Assembly: GCF_001039355.2 (NCBI RefSeq)
Contig: NW_019775817.1
Span: forward strand, 9,142-48,344
Source of the DNA: Lingula anatina
Taxonomy: Eukaryota > Brachiopoda > Lingulata > Lingulida > Lingulidae
Length of the DNA: 39,203 nucleotides
Direction of reading: 5' to 3'
A program made the translations under genes and the position numbers. Below, one piece after another: positions 34,401 to 39,203 of this stretch. The notes under the pieces were generated by a model. The model had not been told where the DNA came from. It was given only the letters and a program-made list of their open reading frames with translations, and did no database searches. Positions within the stretch are counted from its first letter, which is position 1. Each line of letters begins with the position of its first letter.

Positions 34401-35995
34401 ATACAATGTACTTTCCGTGTGGCTTTCTTGATGTCGGCCCCTATTCGTAGGGTTTTTAGGACCCATGTGGCCAGAAAAAGGAACTCCAAATGTGTGCATG
34501 TGAATCACAATAGTTTGAAACGCCTTTGCTATTGTTATGCCCCCTTAAGCCACCAAAGGTTGAAGGAAAAGAATCCCGCTGACGATCTGCCCCAAACAAG
34601 GTCCTTTGCTTAGATATGAAAATTGCTTTCTCGTCTCCCTTGCATCGAAAACGACCTCCCGCTGAAGGTATGAAAATTGCCTTGGCTTCTAGGTCGGATC
34701 GGTAACGATCATCCGCTGCCAATCTTCAGCGAACAAAATCCCTTGTACGAATATGAAAATTGCCTTCTCGTCTCGCTCGGATCGAAAACGATCTTCCTCT
34801 GAAGAAATGTAAATTGAAGATGCCAAAAGAAGATGATAAATTAATCTGAAGATGCCGTTAATTAGACTGATGAAATAAATATATGTTGATTTTGCTGATT
34901 TTCTTTACCCTCTGCCTCTACCCTGTTTGGCGGCCAGCTTTTGGGTAACAGTGATGTGCTTGGATGTAGTCTTGTAGCTTACTGTGTTCCTCCGACAGGA
35001 AACACATTTACAAGAGCCGCAAATGAAGTATATCCGTCGAGTTCTGATTGTTTTTCAACTTTTCCTAAAATGCTCAATGTCTTGGAAGTATCAATCAAGC
35101 TAACTTTACATTTCTAGTCCTAAAGGATGCATTTCTGTAATAAAAAATTACGGGAAAGACACATTTTAGGGTTCAACTATTGTTCCTATGGGAGAAAGTG
35201 GATATTCGTCATTCTATATTGTGCAATATCACCCAGTGACGTCATCGTGACGCCACCTTTGCTCTCATTGATGTGCACAGTGAGCGTACGCTTTTATAAT
35301 CTATTTATGATATCATAATTAGTGCTGGTAATACTCGTTTTGGTGAAATCTGAATGTACATAAAATGCTGAGTCAGCATATTTAAGAGAGCCACTCATCC
35401 GGGTACTTGTGAATATTGGAGTTGCCCCCCGATCCAAAACTGACAAACACCCAATGGTCATTCATCGTGGAAAGTGTCATGCTTTTATTAACTTTTGCAC
35501 AATTCTGGATATAATTTGGACTTAACTGCCTGACTACGTCACATTATGACGGTGTTTCGACGTGGCTGGATCAACGTTGATTTTACGTTGAATTTTGGTA
35601 GATCAACGGCAATTCAGTGTATCAACCTGTTTTCAACGTTGATCCAACGCAGCTATGCCTGCTGGGTTGGCATTGGATTATTTATTTATCTTATTCCAGC
35701 TCGTGGACAATTCTGAAAAGAAAGAACAAGCAACTATGGAAGAAGTGAATAAATCCAACAGCACTGTTGATTCACTGAATAAAGTGTTGAATGGTGCGTC
35801 TAATGCTGATTATGGCTTTTGTTTTTTTCGTCAATTGTGTGTCCTACTTCTACGCCTGCTTTCATGAACGAAGACTAATGTTTAGTATATGTTATAGATG
35901 TGCATTAATTGTTGCCTTTTATCAGACTTGTTTTGCAATTTCTCCATCTTTGATAAAAACCACAAGGTTAATTTCATATCGCGCGCGCGTGTGTG

Positions 35996-36032
<37 letters not shown>

Positions 36033-37974
36033 ATGTAATGATGCACCGAATAAATCATTTTAATACCCTTGCCTTTAGGTTTGTTGGGAAATATTTCGAG
36101 TTTGGCCACACACAGTCACCTGCAAGAGAGAGGGATGGACAACATCACGCGGAAACTGAATAACTTGGCAAGGGAGTTATATGGTAAATATTTTTTAAAG
36201 CCACTATGCTAAACAAATTAACAAACTTGCCTTTTCTTTTTATGTTCTCCTATCTAAATCGTTATTCTTCACCTTTTTAGGAAACAAGTTTTCCAAAACC
36301 TATATTATTTTTGTGAGTTTTGAGCCACAATTTTACCTGCTGGAAAACGTCCTTTTTTTTTCTCACAATGCAGTGGTTGTCTTACCGAAAAATACTGTTG
36401 CCCTATTATGGATTTTTTTAAAATATTTTTTCACCTGAAAGCTAACAATTAATCCTCATATCAGAACAAACCAAGATAATATTTTTGCCACCCCTCAATA
36501 ATTTTCCGTAGTATTACATATATATGGCGATGGAAATTAAAAAAAAAAAAAGATCGGAAATGATGACAAGGCTCTGTTCATTCACATGAAGTGGTGTCAG
36601 AGGGAAGATAAATTCCTGGCTGGCGATAAAATTAATATGCTATGAAAACTGAATGGTATGTTAGAACATGTGTGCAACAAAACACATATTTCCCAGAAAA
36701 ATAGTGATGTGAAACTGGATTACATAAACGATGTTATGCACTGCGCATATGAATCATTAGACCGAGCAGACCTCGGCCTAGGTAGCTAAGGTGAACAACG
36801 GGGTAAACCTCAGCCTGCTATCTGACCTTTTTCATTGTGAAAGCAGTTTGATTAGAGCGTGACTGTAGTTCGATTACATTAACGGAAATGGGGTATGCGT
36901 CACACATGCGTTATATCTTCATAGAGTAGAGGATATAAAAACGAACTAAAAACATATATATAACGTTTTACTAATATGTAATATTTAGACAGATGAGCAA
37001 TTAAAGTTAGCTAAATTGAACATACTTTTGGGAGCTTAAAATTATTAAGAATCATGAATGAGAAAAACGTAATGTATGTGTGTATTCCAACTTTCCAGAT
37101 GTCCAAACATCCCGAAACAGTGACGCCCCATTGACATTAGCACACCTAAGAGGCGAGGTCGAAAACAACAGTGAGTCCTCTTGGCTTCAGAATTATTTAT
37201 TAGTTTAATATACACGTTCATATGGGATAGTTTAGACAAATAATAAACGCTGTTATTTTAGTCAGAGCTGATTCAATAGGACCTATATGCAAATATCTTT
37301 TCTAATATAACAAAACAATTATCATGGAAAGCGTAAATATAACTTGTTTCAAGTATTTGTTGTGTTTTGATTTGCCTATCTTGTTAAATTAAGGTAAGTA
37401 AATGAAACGTGGAAAGTAAGAATAAAATAAAATGAACGCGCATGCATATCTGCGGTGATTCTTCTTTTTACCGCAGATTATTTGCCAGTCCATACTAGTT
37501 GTTAGTTTACAAAGCCTAATGAAGATCTTAGCAATGACCCTGGGTCAAAATCACGTTTTAAGTTTAAGTTAATTCTAAATGATTGTTTTATATTCAGCTC
37601 TTACATGGAAAGAAGATGTGGAATTAATTCTCAAGGGGGACGTCCGATACATCTCCTCTGCGAGGTGTTTATCCGTGCAGCGAGAGGGACACTTTCTCGT
37701 GTACAGCCAGATATGTATGCGCGTTCGAAAAAACAGTTCTCGTAAAAGTTTTTCTCTGGAGATAGAGAAGATCCGGCATGGTAGCGACCCAGAAACCATG
37801 CTTTATAAGGTATTGATTGCACGTGACCAAAACTTGACGCATTGTCTCTCTCTATCAGGAATAATGTATCTTCGAAAAAACGACTGTGTGAGGGTTGTTT
37901 TTGAAGACGAGGAGTCCATCGTTAATGACAAATTGTACAATTCATTTGGGTTGTACAGGTTTCCAAATCCCTGA
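30116..37974 (+). CDS. TNF superfamily ligand, type II membrane protein, 5 exons, 382 residues
   Basis: The frame joins 30116-30616, 35700-35793, 36079-36183, 37099-37170 and 37598-37974 (1149 bp including TGA), with all GT-AG introns and matching phases. Residues 1-80 are an acidic, Ser/Thr-rich cytoplasmic part. Residues 81-105 are the single signal-anchor helix, preceded by KLKRLR. Residues 106-242 are a stalk with polar, helix-prone heptad-like stretches and sequons at N158, N187, N203 and N220. The TNF homology domain spans about 243-382: it opens with LTLAHLRGE, has W261 and KGDVRY, the signature strand GHFLVYSQI (288-296), and ends in SFGLYRF. TNF domains trimerise and engage TNFR-family receptors. 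Cysteines at 281, 297, 340 and 354 may pair. No dibasic furin-type site stands out, so release by cleavage is uncertain. The family call is firm; the subfamily is not. Confidence 0.92.
31375..31747 (+). other. Open frame of unclear origin within the intron 1 element
   Basis: A frame open to about 31747 reads GHSHLNMSIYNKLPRTVKF near its start and then becomes AT-rich and low in complexity. The first part recurs at the duplicate (27905-27962). It could be an old retroelement tail. I recognise no domain and do not call it a gene. Confidence 0.3.
33035..33115 (+). repeat. Short minisatellite, ATCGTG-type
   Basis: About 20-bp units of the kind 'atcgtgctatcgtgatatcg' directly left of the nested element. 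Confidence 0.8.
33172..34360. mobile_element. PIF/Harbinger-like non-autonomous element nested in intron 1
   Basis: Inverted termini agcctcggtcacaaccgg and ccggttgtgaccgtggct are flanked on both sides by TAA (33169-33171 and 34361-34363), the three-base target duplication typical of PIF/Harbinger elements. The GC-rich inside has many CGCACG/CGTGCG words and several overlapping open frames that resemble no known protein. Confidence 0.75.
35700..35793 (+). CDS. Ligand exon 2: stalk
   Basis: This 94-bp exon has a tattccag acceptor and a gtgcgt donor, phase 0 in and phase 1 out. It encodes LVDNSEKKEQATMEEV and a further stretch with an NST sequon. The charged, leucine-spaced sequence suggests a coiled-coil stalk. 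Confidence 0.82.
35999..36031 (+). repeat. (GA)n microsatellite just upstream of ligand exon 3
   Basis: About 16 GA units, preceded by a short alternating GC/GT run, ending about 48 bases before the exon 3 acceptor. Confidence 0.95.
36079..36183 (+). CDS. Ligand exon 3: stalk, coiled-coil-like
   Basis: This 105-bp exon has a ctttag acceptor and a gtaaat donor, phase 1 in and out. It encodes GLLGNISSLATHSHL and then a stretch ending KLNNLARELY, with two sequons. Leucine spacing fits a short trimeric coiled coil. Its length is a multiple of three, so it can be skipped in frame. Confidence 0.8.
37099..37170 (+). CDS. Ligand exon 4: start of the TNF homology domain
   Basis: This 72-bp exon has a ctttccag acceptor and a gtgagt donor, phase 1 in and out. 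It encodes DVQTSRNSDAPLTLAHLRGE plus VENN. The A-H-L element is the usual first strand of TNF domains. Confidence 0.85.
37598..37974 (+). CDS. Ligand exon 5: main body of the TNF homology domain and stop
   Basis: This exon has an atattcag acceptor, phase 1 in, and codes for residues 258-382. It shows LTWKED, then LKGDVRYISSARCLSV, then REGHFLVYSQICM, then later strands and the C-terminal NSFGLYRFPNP before TGA. Most of a TNF domain in one last exon is the usual arrangement in animal TNF genes. Confidence 0.92.
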
Positions 37975-38178
37975 AACTGTCAGTACATAGAGGGGTGTCT
38001 AAAAAAAATTGACCAACATCCACCTAATTAACTGATTAGACTGACGATTTGATAATGATATTATCTTTAAAGACTCTATTTGTAAATACATGTTTGTAAA
38101 TTGTTGTTGTTGTAATTTGAATACACATATTTAGACCATGCATGTAAGTAATGTTAAAATGCACCTGTGCAATGCACC

Positions 38179-38203
38179 ATAAATAAATAAATACATACAT
38201 ACA

Positions 38204-38242
<39 letters not shown>

Positions 38243-38245
38243 ATA
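38179..38245 (+). terminator. (AATA)n tract with possible ligand polyadenylation signals
   Basis: Repeated AATAAA hexamers (first at 38182) lie about 210 bases after the ligand stop codon, in a tetranucleotide repeat. They could serve as the poly-A signal, but the repeat makes the hexamers uninformative. Confidence 0.35.
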
Positions 38246-38449
38246 GATGTGTGACGGAATGATGAGTGACATACGGATACCTCGGTCTGCATTTCAAACT
38301 TGAGTTTAAACTTACAGGATTCAATTCCCACTCCTTATGAGAACATTATTTTTGTATTGATACATATATTGTCACCCTACAGTGTTGTCAACACATTGTC
38401 AAATGTATTAGTACGATTATATTTATACATTTTCTTATATCGATTGTGT

Positions 38450-38830
38450 TAGGAGAGACAATGGTAACACTCATCAATATAATGAGAATGGGTAACTCAA
38501 ATTCAACATTAGACCCTACGTTAAAACGGAGATCAGTACTGGAACGGAACTTGAGGGTGTCTGTCGAGAATACATGGTATATTGTGGGACCATGACTCCC
38601 CATTTATGTTTCAGCATGGTAATACTGCTCCACGTATAGCCAACGCAACAGTGGACTGGTTATATGCGAACCAGATTGAGACCCCCAATAACCAGCTATA
38701 TCCATACATTAGAGCCTCAATGAGCATGTGTGCGTGATATCCTCAGATATGGATAACTTACAAACACTACAAATACAAATAATCTCGCACAAACTTTGCA
38801 TAGTATGTGGAAGGCCATTTCTGCACTGAC
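38450..38830 (+). mobile_element. Tc1/mariner transposase fragment
   Basis: The plus strand at 38612-38690 reads FQHGNTAPRIANATVDWLYA and then NQIETPNN. It resembles the F-Q-x-D-N-A-x-P-H...N-x-I block around the second catalytic aspartate of Tc1/mariner transposases, with the aspartate position now glycine. Stops and shifts around it show it is dead. Confidence 0.6.
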
Positions 38831-38875
38831 GTTACAATAGTTGCATTCCAGAAGATAATGTGCACAAAACTACAC

Positions 38876-39082
38876 AAACTGGACAATAGAAGTGTCAGCC
38901 CTACTGAACCAATACTTTGGGGGAGAAAAATTCTCCTTGTATCATTTTGTTATCATCAAATTTCACATATTATTTATATATTATAACCACTCAAGATCTG
39001 TCTACTTTGATTATTAATTATTTGATAATCATTTGATACTTCTGATTCAGGGGGTGACACTTCTATTGCCCATTGTGTGTAA
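38876..39082. mobile_element. Inverted terminus pair, mariner-type MITE
   Basis: Left caaactggacaatagaagtgtc and right gacacttctattgcccattg are inverted matches enclosing about 200 bp of AT-rich sequence. A similar left terminus occurs alone at about 15163. It follows directly on the mariner transposase fragment and may be its terminal region. Confidence 0.6.
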
Positions 39083-39203
39083 AATGTGGTTTTGATTTTT
39101 TCACTAGCGTTAGCTTAAAAATACATTGATTGTATAATTAGTAATTTTTTGTGAAAATATATATTTTGGAATTTAAACCAAAAAACATTGGTTTAAGGCT
39201 GGG

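Larger units (their letters stand above)
32800..34815 (+). repeat. Direct repeats flanking the nested element
   Basis: Units containing 'cgctgacgatct', 'atatgaaaattgccttctcg' and 'ctcggatcgaaaacgatc' occur twice at 32810-32960 and about three times at 34575-34810. They belong to the interior of the outer element and were separated by the nested insertion. Confidence 0.75.
31125..35666. mobile_element. 4.5-kb long-inverted-repeat element filling ligand intron 1
   Basis: The termini are cccagcaggca (31125-31135) and its inverse tgcctgctggg (35656-35666). Both ends have subterminal AACGTTGA-type words. Long arms at 31765-32330 and 34975-35510 align in inverse orientation over about 550 bp with about 80% likeness. 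Between them lie direct repeats, a minisatellite and a nested Harbinger-like element. No transposase frame was found, so it looks non-autonomous. Confidence 0.75.

Noticed and set aside
34062-34722. Several overlapping open frames of 70-150 codons on both strands
   Set aside because: They overlap in many frames, cross the element end at 34360 and the direct repeats, and show no recognisable motif.

Overview
This window is animal nuclear DNA. It is AT-rich, with short GT-AG exons in long introns, many simple repeats and many layers of mobile elements. The style suggests a marine invertebrate (mollusc, brachiopod or amphioxus-like), but the sequence alone does not fix the species. No bacterial features, CRISPR arrays, rRNA genes or credible free-standing tRNA genes were seen.

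Two cellular genes can be assembled exon by exon, and every splice phase agrees. On the minus strand, a single-pass type I membrane receptor starts at 17197 and runs leftwards through 13 recognised exons to 826, then continues off the left edge. It has a signal peptide, a 14-cysteine ectodomain with a tumour necrosis factor receptor (TNFR)-type cysteine module, a stalk made of micro-exons, one transmembrane helix, and a tail containing 10-residue units, each encoded by its own 30-bp exon inside a tandemly duplicated intron block. On the plus strand, five exons (30116-37974) encode a complete 382-residue type II membrane protein with a C-terminal TNF homology domain: a TNF superfamily ligand. 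Ligand and receptor are head to head, with 12.9 kb between their start codons. The pairing is the main biological point of the window. That they bind each other is inference.

The space between the genes (17.2-30.1 kb) is filled with mobile DNA: a possible element with subterminal GTCCTAG-type arrays (20.6-22.1 kb), two tRNA-like SINE heads, a strong GC-rich hairpin (23.45-23.56 kb), and a decayed DIRS-like tyrosine-recombinase retrotransposon on the minus strand (about 24.1-28.9 kb). The retrotransposon is split by a 1.05-kb duplicate of the 3' part of ligand exon 1 plus intron. Related inverted termini with GACTC-rich subterminal arrays lie outside it at 23042 and 29381.

Ligand intron 1 (5.1 kb) is nearly all one long-inverted-repeat element (31125-35666) that carries a nested PIF/Harbinger-like element with a TAA target duplication (33172-34360). 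The receptor introns hold two related 0.3-kb MITEs, diverged tandem repeats, a foldback element between two stalk exons, LINE debris and long poly-T tracts. A Tc1/mariner relic closes the right end.
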